Of a stretch of 64,000 nt of DNA, positions 19,634 through 28,854 are shown in pieces; positions within the stretch are counted from its first letter, which is position 1; each line of letters opens with the position of its first letter. The position numbers and the translations under genes are program-made. The DNA is from JAAYAE01 sp963678395 (lineage in GTDB: Bacteria > Bacillota > Negativicutes > Acidaminococcales > Acidaminococcaceae): contig OY782827.1 in assembly GCA_963678395.1 (NCBI GenBank), positions 744,001-808,000 of the forward strand. The letters are read 5' to 3'. The notes under the pieces were generated by a model that worked only from the letters and a program-made list of their open reading frames with translations, was not told the origin of the DNA and made no database searches.

Positions 19634-19718
19634 ACTATTTAATGCGTTAAGAGATATTAAACTGGCAAAAACGCAAAGCAAATTTCTCTTTTAGGCTTAT
19701 ACGAAATTAGGCGGTGAA

Positions 19719-21575
19719 TTATTTTGCCTTTTTAAATTTAGTAATGTCATGGCAGTGTAGCAGGCACACTTCACGTGTTCCATCCCAATGAATTTTAGAG
19801 ACAGCGGAATGTACCCACAAATCACGTTTAGGGAAATAAACATCTTCCTGGGTTTGTTCTATGGACTCGGTCAGTAAAAGCATAGGACAATAACTACAGG
19901 GAGAATTTTCACAACTTATGAAGTCATAACAAGAGTTACCTAATTGATTTGTACCAAAAAAATCAATGGATTTTTTATTTAAAAAAAGTATTTCATGTGT
20001 ATTTTTATCAACGATGTAAATAAAGGAGTCAATATGATCTAAAATTTCTAAGGCTTGCATATGTGAGAGCTTTATTTTATCAAGAGCTCTTTTGCCTAAT
20101 AGAAAGGTACTCAAAATTTCAGCTGTAAAAGACAGAGTTTCAATTTCATCTTCATTCCAAACACGTGGTTTCAAATGAGATTCAAAGCCAATTATACCGG
20201 CAATAATGCCTGCGTTTAACATAGTGCATCCCAATAAAGCCATGACAGGAACATGGGTAAAACATTCTTTTATTTCTGTCGGTAATGAGCTAATATCGCA
20301 ACAATTGAACAAACCATTTTCATCAAATTGACCGAGTAATTTCAAGGCAATAGAATCAGGAATATTTTCTTGGGAGCTTTGCAGGGAGACAATTTTTTTT
20401 TCGCACCATTCAAAGGTATTGCAGTATTCCCTATTACTATTTTTTTCGAGAATAAAAATTCTGTCCAGATTATACTTGAGACCAATTATTTCCAATATGA
20501 GATTGATTGCCGTATCAGAATCTTTGCTGCGATATAAAAGTTTAAATATATATTCAATAACGTTTTCATGAAAAGCTTTTTGATTTTCCTTATTTTTGGT
20601 CATGAAAGTGTCTGACCTGCGATTACTAATATAGCGTGGGTTTTGTAAATCTGACCGGTAAAAATAAAAATTGTTTTTACCGCATTCTTTTACATTGTAA
20701 AGTGCATGGTCTGCTTTCTTAAATAAATCTTCAAAATCAGTACCGTATAATGGAGATAAGACAATGCCGATGCTTGCTGATACTTCATATGACAGATTGT
20801 CACTAGTGTATTTGCGTTGTAAAAGTTTTACGAGCTCCTGGGCTTTTTTGCTAATAATGTCTTCGTTAGCTATATTTTTAAAAAGGACAATGAATTCATC
20901 ACCGCCAATTCTTCCTACAATATCCGATTGCCTAAACAAATTTTTTATGCAATGCGCTAAGTCAGCTATTACGGCATCACCAAAATGATGACCAAAATGA
21001 TCATTAACTTCTTTGAAGCCGTCAATGTCAATGATAAATAATGCTTGGTGTTTATCTTGCAGGCTGGATTGTTTTAGGTAATCAGTAATCATTAGCTGCA
21101 CAGTAGCTTTGTTGTAAAGACCGGTTAAAACATCAGTTTGTGCTTGGTAAAGCAATTTTTCAGTTTCTTTTTTTTGCAAATTAATGTCGGTTATCATACC
21201 AAATAATCTGTCAGGCACACCGTTTGCATTACAACGTAAGAGGAGACGCAGTTGAAACCATATGTAAGTTTGTTTTTTGCTTAGCAGTTGACTTTCTATT
21301 TTGTGATAATAGTTTTTAGGAATGTTTTGACCTTGATTTTTTTTAATGTCTTCAAAGTAAGGCGTAAGTTCATCAGGGAGATATGGTGATACTGAAAATA
21401 TTTTAGAAAAATTTTTGCTGAAATTTTCTTTCTGTGGTTTAGCACAAAATGTAGCTGCCCAATTTGTTGAAACATAAAAAAAATCTGTAGTGATGTCCCA
21501 TTCAAACATAATAGCATTGCTTAGTTCTGCAAGAATGCGATAACTTTCCATATCGAATTGTCTTATTTTGTTCAA
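19719..21575 (-). CDS. PAS-GGDEF-GAF-PAS protein, probable diguanylate cyclase
   Basis: 618 residues, cytoplasmic. Order: PAS-like (about 10-130), GGDEF (about 145-310), GAF (about 335-500) and a second PAS-like domain (about 505-618). The cyclase core is intact: TDVLTGLYNKATVQL, FIIDIDGFKEVNDHFGHHFGD, active site GRIGGDEFIVLF, KKADHALYNVKECGKN. Placing GGDEF before the GAF domain is unusual, since sensors normally precede the output. The last PAS carries a cysteine cluster (CYDFISCENSPCSYCP) that could bind metal or sense redox. TTG 21575 follows GCAGGCG. Upstream lie a 44-bp palindrome and an 8-bp tandem array, which may control expression. Confidence 0.88.
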   Translation of the reverse strand: MNKIRQFDMESYRILAELSNAIMFEWDITTDFFYVSTNWAATFCAKPQKENFSKNFSKIFSVSPYLPDELTPYFEDIKKNQGQNIPKNYYHKIESQLLSKKQTYIWFQLRLLLRCNANGVPDRLFGMITDINLQKKETEKLLYQAQTDVLTGLYNKATVQLMITDYLKQSSLQDKHQALFIIDIDGFKEVNDHFGHHFGDAVIADLAHCIKNLFRQSDIVGRIGGDEFIVLFKNIANEDIISKKAQELVKLLQRKYTSDNLSYEVSASIGIVLSPLYGTDFEDLFKKADHALYNVKECGKNNFYFYRSDLQNPRYISNRRSDTFMTKNKENQKAFHENVIEYIFKLLYRSKDSDTAINLILEIIGLKYNLDRIFILEKNSNREYCNTFEWCEKKIVSLQSSQENIPDSIALKLLGQFDENGLFNCCDISSLPTEIKECFTHVPVMALLGCTMLNAGIIAGIIGFESHLKPRVWNEDEIETLSFTAEILSTFLLGKRALDKIKLSHMQALEILDHIDSFIYIVDKNTHEILFLNKKSIDFFGTNQLGNSCYDFISCENSPCSYCPMLLLTESIEQTQEDVYFPKRDLWVHSAVSKIHWDGTREVCLLHCHDITKFKKAK

Positions 21576-21600
21576 AATATCGCCTGCTTTTTCTTATATA

Positions 21601-21644
21601 ATATGTTAATATTTTATTATTAAAATAATAAAATATTAACATAT
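21601..21644. repeat. 44-bp perfect palindrome upstream of the GGDEF gene
   Basis: Arms 21601-21621 and 21624-21644 are exact reverse complements with a 2-base centre. The whole is A+T only apart from one G/C pair. It begins 26 bp before the start codon of the minus-strand GGDEF gene and overlaps the first copies of the octanucleotide array. Confidence 0.85.
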
Positions 21645-21748
21645 TAACATATTAACATATTAACATATTAACATATTAACATATTAACATATTAACATAT
21701 TAACATATTAACATATTAACATATTAACATATTAACATATTAACATAT
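21633..21748. repeat. Octanucleotide tandem array (ATATTAAC)14.5
   Basis: Fourteen exact copies of ATATTAAC from 21633 to 21744, plus a half copy ATAT. It lies 58-173 bp upstream of the TTG start of the GGDEF gene, where its promoter should be. Confidence 0.97.
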
Positions 21749-21937
21749 ATAATTTTATTGCTTTAGGAGAGAACTGTTCAGTTTTCTTTTGTATTTTGGT
21801 AAATGAATAGCAAACTTAGTGAGAAATATTTATGTGAAAAATTGCTTCGAAAATACTTGAAGAATAATTGCATATAATAGGATATAGTGTTGCTTGTTTG
21901 CATAATTAAATTATTGTATTAACGTCTTGATATACTT
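21749..21937. other. Intergenic region between the repeat array and IS
   Basis: AT-rich; no gene seen. It may hold the promoter of the GGDEF gene on the minus strand, but no convincing -35/-10 pair was identified. Confidence 0.4.
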
Positions 21938-21977
21938 TGGACCTAGGTCAATACTGTAGACACAAATAGTTTAACTT

Positions 21978-22781
21978 TTATGCTGTAGATTTTGCTGCGT
22001 CTTCAAACTCCTGCGGAGTCATATACTTTATACTGCCATGAATCCTCTTTCGGTTATACCATGATTCAATATATTCAAAGATGGCTTTACCGGCCATCTT
22101 GAAATCATAATACCTGTTATGGTTCACTTCTTCCTTCTTCAATCCGGAATGGAAAGATTCAATGCAGGCATTATCGTAGGGGTTTCCCTTACGGCTGTAA
22201 GAATGAACCATATTTTTTCTTACAAGCTCATCTTCAAACATTTGACTAGTGTATTGAGTTCCAAGATCACTATGCAAAATTATTCCTGTTGTATCACTGA
22301 CATTAAGGCAGGCATTTTCAATAGCTTGTACCGCTAGTTCTGCTGTCATCCTTTTTGCATAGGCATAGCCGATAATCTTCTTGCTGGCCAAGTCCATTAC
22401 TGACGCCAGATATGTCCAACCATCAATAACTGTATGGATATAGGTTATGTCTGTACACCATTTTTTGTTGATTGCTGCACTTTTGAAATCTCTGTTTAAC
22501 AAATTGTCATGTTCTTCAACCAAACATTTAGAAGAATAATACCTGTATTTCTTTACTACTATTGCCCTGAGCCCTAATTCTGCCATATGCCTTTGGACAC
22601 GCTTTAGACTGGCCTTTATGCCAAGAGCTTCTAATACTTTCTGTATCTTTGGTGCTCCATATCTCTTCTTGTTTTCTTCGAAAACATCTTTTATTGTTTC
22701 TAGGAACTTCTGTTTGTTTATTTTTCTGGCAGATGTTACGAGACATAAGGACTTATAATAGGTGCCTCGAGGAAGGTTCAA
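21978..22781 (-). CDS. IS3-family OrfB transposase (element B)
   Basis: 267 residues. HTH_21-type N-terminus (ENKKRYGAPKIQKVLEALGI) and rve core with the acidic triad in WCTDITYIHT, LHSDLGTQYTS and NACIESFHSGLKKEE. It is probably made as an OrfAB fusion by -1 slippage at the A7G run in orfA (near 22884-22877 on the minus strand). The frame is intact. The translated sequence equals that of the second copy. Confidence 0.92.
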   Translation of the reverse strand: MNLPRGTYYKSLCLVTSARKINKQKFLETIKDVFEENKKRYGAPKIQKVLEALGIKASLKRVQRHMAELGLRAIVVKKYRYYSSKCLVEEHDNLLNRDFKSAAINKKWCTDITYIHTVIDGWTYLASVMDLASKKIIGYAYAKRMTAELAVQAIENACLNVSDTTGIILHSDLGTQYTSQMFEDELVRKNMVHSYSRKGNPYDNACIESFHSGLKKEEVNHNRYYDFKMAGKAIFEYIESWYNRKRIHGSIKYMTPQEFEDAAKSTA

Positions 22782-22846
22782 TACTTTGCAGGTGCGCTTT
22801 ACTGTATACTGGGCTTTGTATCTATTGATGAAGCCAACTGTTTCTC

Positions 22847-23122
22847 CTAGTGTTTTCGTGCGAATATGGCTGTAGCTTTTTTTAATATTTCGTTCTCCAT
22901 TTCCAGCTCTGCAATACGTTTCTTCATCTTCTCATATTCCTTGGAAGTAATTTCTTCATCGTGTAGTCCCTTAACTGGGGAGAGTTCTTTTATCCATTTA
23001 TAAATTGTTACTGCAGTTACGCCATATTCACTGCTAAGGTAGCTTACGCTACTACCGGATTGATACAAATCTACTATTTGTTTTTTAAATTCATCGGTAA
23101 ATCTTATTCCATTTTTGGACAA
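22847..23122 (-). CDS. IS3-family OrfA (element B, full length)
   Basis: 91 residues. HTH (RFTDEFKKQIVDLYQSGSS, YGVTAVTIYKWIKEL) and a leucine-zipper coiled coil (YEKMKKRIAELEMENEILKK) ending ATAIFARKH. The A7G run encoding LKKA is the expected frameshift site. This copy keeps the zipper and slippage site that the other copy has lost, so it is the better candidate for an active source element. Confidence 0.9.
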   Translation of the reverse strand: MSKNGIRFTDEFKKQIVDLYQSGSSVSYLSSEYGVTAVTIYKWIKELSPVKGLHDEEITSKEYEKMKKRIAELEMENEILKKATAIFARKH

Positions 23123-23216
23123 GGTTTAACACGCCCTTTCTAAATTGATTTTAGCTTGTTAAACTTTTCGTGTCCATTCTTATATACTAGTACCACTTGC
23201 ATAAATTAGAATAGCA

Positions 23217-23381
23217 AAGTTGCGTATTTTACTTGGGTTAAGCAATCTATTAACTATATTGACAGGTGCTTATAGTAATATTTATAATGTAGGCAATAAT
23301 AATACTGACAAGTTAATGGCATTTCTTGCCACGTTGGAGCAAGGTTTAAGCGAGTATTTAGGGAAAAAAGCTATATTTTGA
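23217..23381 (+). other. Unrecognised short reading frame beside the IS
   Basis: An open stretch reads LRILLGLSNLLTILTGAYSN, then TDKLMAFLATLEQGLSEYLG to a TGA at 23379. It could start at TTG 23217 but lacks a clear ribosome binding site. It may be the tail of a decayed gene. The rest of 23196-23608 shows no gene; the TetR-type gene starts at its end. Confidence 0.25.
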
Positions 23382-23608
23382 AAAAATTTAAACCCATAAA
23401 ATCATGGAATTTTAGGGCAATTTATGCAAAGACGGAGCTGCTAGAAAAAAACAATTGGTTTTAAACCCTAAATAGCCATAGAAGATGGATTTTAAAAGTT
23501 TGCGTATTATATTTTAGTTGCTGTGGGGTAAGATAAAGATAAAATAATGTAAGATAATTGAAATACGCGAATACATTATGTTTTTAATTTAAGAAAGGTA
23601 GTATTAAG

Positions 23609-24193
23609 GTGGATCAAATGGCTGGAAATGAAGAGACAACAAATGTTTTACTAGCAAAAAGTTTAAAGGAACTATTAAAAACAACCAATTTTGAAAAAAT
23701 TACTATTAAGGAGATAACAAATAATGCAGGACTTATTAGGCCTACATTTTATAACCATTTTTCTGATAAATACGCACTTTTAGAATGAATTTTTTATAAT
23801 GATGTTATAGTGCCGGCTATGTTGTTGATTGAAGATGATATGTTAAAAGAAGCGATAGATTTGATGCTGAAACAAATTGAGCGCGACATGAAATTTTACT
23901 CCAAAGCTGCTAAAATTGATGGACAAAATTCTTTTGAAAATATTATTTATGAGCTTTTTGGAAAATTGTTTTTGGTTCTTTTTAAAGAAAACACTAATTT
24001 CAAAATGAAACAACTGTCTCCGATTATGCCAGAAATATTGGCTAAATATTATGCTAATGGACTTACATTTATAATTATTAATTGGCTAGAAAATGCAAGC
24101 TCACTTTCGGCTGTTACAATTTCAGAAATTTACCAAACTATTAGTAATATTTCTATAAATGAATTGGTAAAGCCTGGCATAGACGACAATTAA
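23609..24193 (+). pseudogene. TetR/AcrR-family regulator with in-frame TGA
   Basis: One frame runs from GTG 23609 (AAGGTGG context; ATG 23618 is also possible) to 24193, interrupted only by TGA at 23786-23788. N-terminal HTH: LAKSLKELLKTTNFEKITIK, NNAGLIRPTFYNHFSDKYAL. The sequence at the stop reads YALLE*IFYNDV, where relatives of this TetR subgroup usually have Trp; one G-to-A change turns TGG into TGA. The effector domain follows (about 60-194). If read through, the protein is about 194 residues, a normal TetR length. It stands just before the radical SAM gene and may have regulated it. Confidence 0.75.
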
Positions 24194-24254
24194 GAAAATA
24201 TATATTTATGCTAGACATTTACTCTAAATTGTCTAAAAATATTATACATTATCA

Positions 24255-24288
24255 AGAAGATGAATCTTTCCAGATTCATCTTCTTTTG
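24255..24288 (+). terminator. Rho-independent terminator
   Basis: A 13-bp perfect stem (24255-24267 with 24272-24284) and a TTCC loop followed by TTTT. It ends the TetR-type gene. Confidence 0.85.
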
Positions 24289-24407
24289 TATACACTTATA
24301 TTATATGGTGTTGTTATTTGGGCATTAAACTATTAGGTGAAATAACATTGACTATACACTTGATTTTTGAGAATTTTATTTTTTTGCAAAAAATTAAGGA
24401 GGCAATA

Positions 24408-25815
24408 ATGATGGCGTCATTAATCAATAACCTTGAAAAAGCAATGTTTAGCAAGGTTATAAATAGGACATTAAATTGTTCAAAAAGTGCACGAGAAAAA
24501 AGTCTAATTGGGATATTAAATGCTGCCGAAAAAATTGCAGGACCGCTATTTGCAGGGGAAACTTACAAAGCGGCAAAAGACCTGATTGTGGAGCCTCACG
24601 GTAAATGGAAAGAGTATGTTGAAACACTAATAAAGGAAATTGACCATAATGTGTTAAGAACGACTGAGCTAAATTTAGGCTTTGAGGCTGCTTACTTAGG
24701 TACCCAAACAGTTAGAGCTAATCGCAAAAAATATGGATTTAATATACCATGGGTTATTTTACTTGATCCAACTAGTGCCTGCAATATGGCTTGCAAGGGC
24801 TGTTGGGCGGCAAAATATGGGCATGGCCTTAATCTTTCTTATGAAGAAATGGATAAAGTTATAACGCAGGCTAAAGAGCTAGGCATTCGCTTTTTTATTT
24901 ATACAGGTGGGGAACCTTTGCTGCGTAAAGACGACTTAATACGTTTATGTAAAAAGTATGACGATTGCTATTTTCTGGCTTTTACTAATGGTACTTTGGT
25001 AACGGAAGAGCTTTGTCGACAGATGCTCCAAGTAGGTAATTTTTCTCTATCGTTAAGCTTAGAGGGATTTAAGGATATTAATGATTCCAGACGTGGTAAA
25101 AGTGCCTTTAGGAAAACTTTAGCAGCTATGGATTTGTTGAAAAAATTCAAACTTCTTTTTGGTGCATCCGTTTGCTACACGAAAGAAAAATTAGAGATGG
25201 TTACTTCGGATGCTTTTTTGGATTTGCTAATTTCGAAAGGCTGCTGCTATAGTTGGTATTTTCACTATATGCCAGTTGGACGCGATGCTGTAAAAACGCT
25301 TTTGCCTACGCCGCAACAAAGGGCATATATTTATCGCAGGCTGAGAGAAGTTCGTGGTACTAAAGGAGGAAAACCAATCTTTACAATTGATTTCCAAAAA
25401 TGACGGTGAATTTATGGGTGGGTGCATAGCTGGAGGCCGAAATTATTTGCATATTAATGCCAATGGTGATGTTGAACCTTGTGTTTTTATTCATTATTCT
25501 CAAGCTAACATAAAAAAAGATAATTTGCTTGCGGCTCTACAACAACCATTATTCTTAGCTTATCGGGATAATCAACCGTTCAATATTAATCATCTGCAAC
25601 CTTGTCCTCTGCTAGAAAATCCACAAAAACTTATGCAAATGGTCAAGATGACACATGCTGTTTCAACTGACTTACAAGCGCCAGAGGACGCTAATGCTCT
25701 TTGTGAAAAATGTAAAGAATATGCGGAGAACTGGGAACCTATAGCAAATAAATTGTGGGCTAAAAAATCACACGGGGCTAGCTATTATAATAACTACTTT
25801 AAAAAGAAACATTGA
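24408..25815 (+). pseudogene. Radical SAM protein with SPASM-like C-terminus, frameshifted
   Basis: ATG 24408 follows AAGGAGG. The radical SAM cluster motif CNMACKGC lies at about residues 125-132 (CxxxCxxC) with GGEP in FIYTGGEPLLRKDD. The second frame supplies a Cys-rich tail (GGCIAGGRNYLHINANGDVE, PCVFIHYS, CPLLENP, LCEKCKEYAENW), like auxiliary-cluster domains of the HpnH/SPASM type. The frame changes at the A5 run near 25395; A4 gives FTIDFQNDGEFMGG. The corrected length is about 469 residues. Residues 1-110 are a helical extension without a known motif. The substrate is unknown. Confidence 0.8.
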
Positions 25816-25840
25816 TAATGATGGTTAAAAGTTATATATA

Positions 25841-25881
25841 AAATAAAGGGTTTGCGCATTTGCGCAAACCCTTTATTTTAT
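25841..25881. terminator. Bidirectional terminator
   Basis: An 18-bp perfect stem (25841-25858 with 25861-25878), A-rich on one side and T-rich on the other. It separates the convergent radical SAM and DASS genes. Confidence 0.9.
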
Positions 25882-25888
25882 AAGGTTA

Positions 25889-27289
25889 TTACCAAAGCCC
25901 GAGGACTTTCCACCAAGTACTGCCTATAAATATGAAGATAAGGAAGTTAACAATAGACATTATAAAACCAAGTTTCCACCAAGTTCCCTGTGGGACAAAG
26001 CCTGCACCAAAGTAAATAGGGGCAGGCCCTGTAGCATAATGGGTTATACCACCCATTAAACCAACTAAGCACCCAAGGCTCATGGCAGATAGAAACGGAG
26101 GAGCACCTGCCCCAATGGCGACAGCAAGAAAAGCGGCGTACATGGCGGAAACATGTGCTGTGAGACTAGCAAAAGCGTAATGCGACCACATGAAAACGGC
26201 TAGCAGAACACCTAGAGAAGTCATCCAATAAACGCCTGTTAAACCGCCGGCAACAAGGTTAGCACCCCATTTAATTAGGCCAAGTTTATTTAGTGCGGTT
26301 GCTAAAGCCATAAGGGAGCCCATCCATACTAAAGTATCCCAAGCATCTTTTTCTTTAATGATATCATCCCATTCCACAGCGTGGCCAATAAGCATTATGC
26401 CAACGCAAACGAGTGCAATCATGGTAGAATTTAGCTTAGTTAAAGAAGGAGTAGCCCAAAGCGCAAGAGCTAAAATGAACACGCCAAAAACTATTTTTTC
26501 ATTTTTGGACATAGGCCCCATATTAGCAAGCTCTTTTCTAGCAATATCAGGAGCCTCAGGAGTATCTTTTAATTCTGGTGGGTACATTTTGTAAATTGCG
26601 TAAGGGCAAATTGCCAGACAAATAATACCGGGTAAAATACAGGCCAAAGCCCAAGCACCCCAACTAATATCAACACCAGCTTGTGCAGCTAGTGCAACGG
26701 CCAAAGAATTGGGTGCAACAGAAGTGATGAACATAGATGAAGTTATACAGTTACATTGAAATTCTGATTTCAGCAAATATGCACCAAGTTTTCTGGAAGT
26801 TGGACCTGGTTCACTGCCAAAAGCAGAACTTAGGCTGCGCACTATTGGAAACATAATTCCACCGGCACGTGCTGTATTAGATGGTGTGGCAGGAGCGACA
26901 ATTAAATCGCTTATAGCCATAGCATAGGCAAGCTTTAGAGAACGATCACCTATTGATTTCATGATAATATAGGCAATGCGTTTGCCTAGTCCTGTTTTAA
27001 TAAAGCCTTGAGCAAAAATGAAGGCTGATACGATTAACCAAATAGTAGTATTGCCATAACCTGATAAAATATCAGCAGGCTTAACAACACCTAAAAATCC
27101 TGTAAGGCCAACGCTGGTTAAAGCGATAGCACCTATAGGCAGCGGATGAAGAATGAACCAAACGATTGTTGCCACAAAAATAGCTAGTAGATGCCAGGCG
27201 GCTGGTTTTACCCCTGCAGGAATAGGAATAAACCAAATAACTAGACCGATTAAGATTGTTAAAAGTCCCTTCTTAGTATTACTTCCCAT
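25889..27289 (-). CDS. DASS-family (SLC13) dicarboxylate/anion:Na+ symporter
   Basis: 466 residues with 11-12 membrane segments. Family hallmarks: APATPSNTARAGGIMFP (first SNT motif), SMFITSVAPNSLAVALAAQ, and WMGSLMALATALNKLGL in the second half. This matches the 2-oxoglutarate/malate or citrate translocator group (CitT/SodiT) that imports di- and tricarboxylates with Na+ or by exchange. ATG 27289 follows ATAGGAGGTG. It is monocistronic and intact. The 5' region (27300-27350) has a G+C-rich patch that could be a leader hairpin. The exact substrate cannot be told from sequence. Confidence 0.9.
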   Translation of the reverse strand: MGSNTKKGLLTILIGLVIWFIPIPAGVKPAAWHLLAIFVATIVWFILHPLPIGAIALTSVGLTGFLGVVKPADILSGYGNTTIWLIVSAFIFAQGFIKTGLGKRIAYIIMKSIGDRSLKLAYAMAISDLIVAPATPSNTARAGGIMFPIVRSLSSAFGSEPGPTSRKLGAYLLKSEFQCNCITSSMFITSVAPNSLAVALAAQAGVDISWGAWALACILPGIICLAICPYAIYKMYPPELKDTPEAPDIARKELANMGPMSKNEKIVFGVFILALALWATPSLTKLNSTMIALVCVGIMLIGHAVEWDDIIKEKDAWDTLVWMGSLMALATALNKLGLIKWGANLVAGGLTGVYWMTSLGVLLAVFMWSHYAFASLTAHVSAMYAAFLAVAIGAGAPPFLSAMSLGCLVGLMGGITHYATGPAPIYFGAGFVPQGTWWKLGFIMSIVNFLIFIFIGSTWWKVLGLW

Positions 27290-27576
27290 AAAATAAACAC
27301 CTCCTATTTTTTTGGGGCGGGCGGAGTTCCCTCATACTAGGCTCACCTAAATATATTGTATATATACCACAAATATTTACTTATTCCTGCTAAAAACTTC
27401 TAATATATATATATTCTTTTCTTTGAATGTTTTAGCAGTAAATAGCAAAGTTATGTCAGAAATAATTGTTTTTTCCTTTCTTAATACAAGATAATCAGCT
27501 ATAATAGTGATATTGTCATCTTGGGCTCATAAGTTGTTATAAGAGGGGCTCTAATTGTTGCTGTAGGAGGACTTGC
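27290..27576. other. Divergent promoter region, DASS and hypothetical gene
   Basis: AT-rich region between two divergent genes. A G+C-rich stretch at 27314-27350 (GGGGCGGGCGGAG) would lie in the leader of the DASS mRNA. No known riboswitch was recognised. Confidence 0.4.
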
Positions 27577-28260
27577 ATGTCGTACCCATCTATAAAAGAA
27601 GTAGCAGAAAATGTGAAATCTTGGGATTTTATTCTGAATTTACCACAAGAAATATGTGGTTTTGTTAAATCAATGCCTAATAATATCGATGGGCAAATCT
27701 TGCATATTTGTCAGTATTTTAATAGTGAAATAAGAGCAAAATTGGAAATTATTTATACCTCAGAAACTTTTGATTACATAGTGGTGCGTACAATGGGAAT
27801 TAATACTTACCGTGATGTTCGATATGTTTATAAAGAACGAGATATTTTTGCGGAAAAAGTATTGGAGGCCTTGCCAAGGATTATCAAGAGTATGGAACAT
27901 CCTGATTCAGTAGATTTGGGAGAAATGGTGGCAAAACAGAGTATCTTGACCTGGGAATATGGGAATAAGCTGCCGACTAGTATTGGCGATTTTGAACTCT
28001 ACATTAAACCCGAAAAAGCCATAGAGCATATCAATGGTTCTATCATACTTATTGATTACACAGATTTTACGCGCAAAGATCAGTTTGTCGTGTATTATAA
28101 TAGGCTGAGAAATCAATTTTTTGCAGAATTAAAGATTGCGGGTGTTTTCAGAGATTCAAAAGTTTTTGATAGTAAGAATTTGAAGATTTTGCAGGGAAAA
28201 CTGGAGAAAAATTTGCAAGATACTTTGAATTATGTCATGAAAACCAACCACGAAATTTAG
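27577..28260 (+). CDS. Hypothetical protein, 227 aa
   Basis: I do not recognise a family. It is a soluble protein of mixed charge with no signal peptide, membrane segment or cysteine pairs. The N-terminal half (PQEICGFVKSMPNNIDGQIL, RTMGINTYRDVRYVYKERDI) looks globular and the C-terminal half is predicted helical (KILQGKLEKNLQDTLNYVMK). ATG 27577 follows GTAGGAGG with good spacing. It stands alone, divergent from the DASS gene and upstream of the tRNA cluster. Confidence 0.6.
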   Translation: MSYPSIKEVAENVKSWDFILNLPQEICGFVKSMPNNIDGQILHICQYFNSEIRAKLEIIYTSETFDYIVVRTMGINTYRDVRYVYKERDIFAEKVLEALPRIIKSMEHPDSVDLGEMVAKQSILTWEYGNKLPTSIGDFELYIKPEKAIEHINGSIILIDYTDFTRKDQFVVYYNRLRNQFFAELKIAGVFRDSKVFDSKNLKILQGKLEKNLQDTLNYVMKTNHEI

Positions 28261-28307
28261 ACTAAATATTACTGATAAAATTTATTAAGATAAATATTGC
28301 TAAGAAC

Positions 28308-28336
28308 TTGACATAAATAGTAATTTACCATATAAT
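28308..28336 (+). promoter_or_regulatory. Consensus promoter for the tRNA cluster
   Basis: TTGACA (28308-28313), 17-bp spacer, TATAAT (28331-28336): a perfect sigma-A consensus, 24 bp before tRNA-Asp. Confidence 0.9.
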
Positions 28337-28360
28337 ACATAAGTCAACACTAAGAGAAAT

Positions 28361-28437
28361 GGCTCAGTAGTTTAGTTGGTTAGAATGCCGCCCTGTCACG
28401 GCGGAGGTCGTCGGTTCAAGTCCGTCCTGGGTCGCCA
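28361..28437 (+). tRNA. tRNA-Asp (GTC)
   Basis: Cloverleaf with acceptor GGCTCAG/CTGGGTC, anticodon GTC in CCTGTCACG, T loop GGTTCAAGTCC and encoded CCA. Confidence 0.96.
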
Positions 28438-28439
28438 AC

Positions 28440-28515
28440 GCCTCGGTAGCTCAGTCGGTAGAGCAAGGGACTGAAAATCCCTGTGTCCGCAGTTCGATTC
28501 TGCGCTGAGGCACCA
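28440..28515 (+). tRNA. tRNA-Phe (GAA)
   Basis: Acceptor GCCTCGG/CTGAGGC, anticodon GAA in GACTGAAAATC, T arm AGTTCGATTCT and encoded CCA. It starts two bases after tRNA-Asp. Confidence 0.96.
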
Positions 28516-28520
28516 TTTTT

Positions 28521-28595
<75 letters not shown>

Positions 28596-28653
28596 ATGCT
28601 TTTTTCAAAGGCGAAAAGGTTTAACCTAGCGCCGCTGTATTATATTTTTATAG

Positions 28654-28727
28654 GGCGACATAGCCAAGCGGTAAGGCAGAGGTCTGCAAAACCTTTATCC
28701 CCAGTTCGATTCTGGGTGTCGCCTCCA
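28654..28727 (+). tRNA. tRNA-Cys (GCA)
   Basis: Acceptor GGCGACA/TGTCGCC, anticodon GCA in TCTGCAAAA, T arm AGTTCGATTCT and encoded CCA. Confidence 0.95.
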
Positions 28728-28733
28728 CTTCAT

Positions 28734-28822
28734 GCCGGGGTGGCGGAACTGGCAGACGCAAGGGACTTAAAATCCCTCGGAGAGTGATCTCCGTACCGGT
28801 TCGATTCCGGTCCTCGGCACCA
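28734..28822 (+). tRNA. tRNA-Leu (TAA)
   Basis: Class II tRNA with a long variable arm (CGGAGAGTGATCTCCG), anticodon TAA in ACTTAAAAT and encoded CCA. Confidence 0.96.
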
Positions 28823-28854
28823 AAAAATCGACAACATTTGGAATAAATGTTGCT

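Larger units (their letters stand above)
21938..23195 (-). mobile_element. IS3-family element B, copy 1, 1258 bp
   Basis: Ends TGGACCTAGGTCAATAC and TGGTACTAGTATATAAG (read inwards) form imperfect inverted repeats. Target duplication is CTT (21935-21937 and 23196-23198). Borders were fixed by comparison with the second copy at 39802-41008. The transposase genes read on the minus strand. It seems to be inserted in an intergenic region. Confidence 0.93.

Noticed and set aside
21633..21748. CRISPR-like array
   Set aside because: Units are 8 bp with no spacers, so this is a simple tandem repeat. No cas genes are seen in the window.
23786..23788. TGA read as tryptophan (alternative code)
   Set aside because: Other genes (for example the response regulator and ATGA overlaps) use TGA as a normal stop at the expected protein end.
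27300..27360. Riboswitch in the leader of the DASS carrier
   Set aside because: There is a G+C-rich patch that might pair, but no known riboswitch core could be recognised and the leader would be short.
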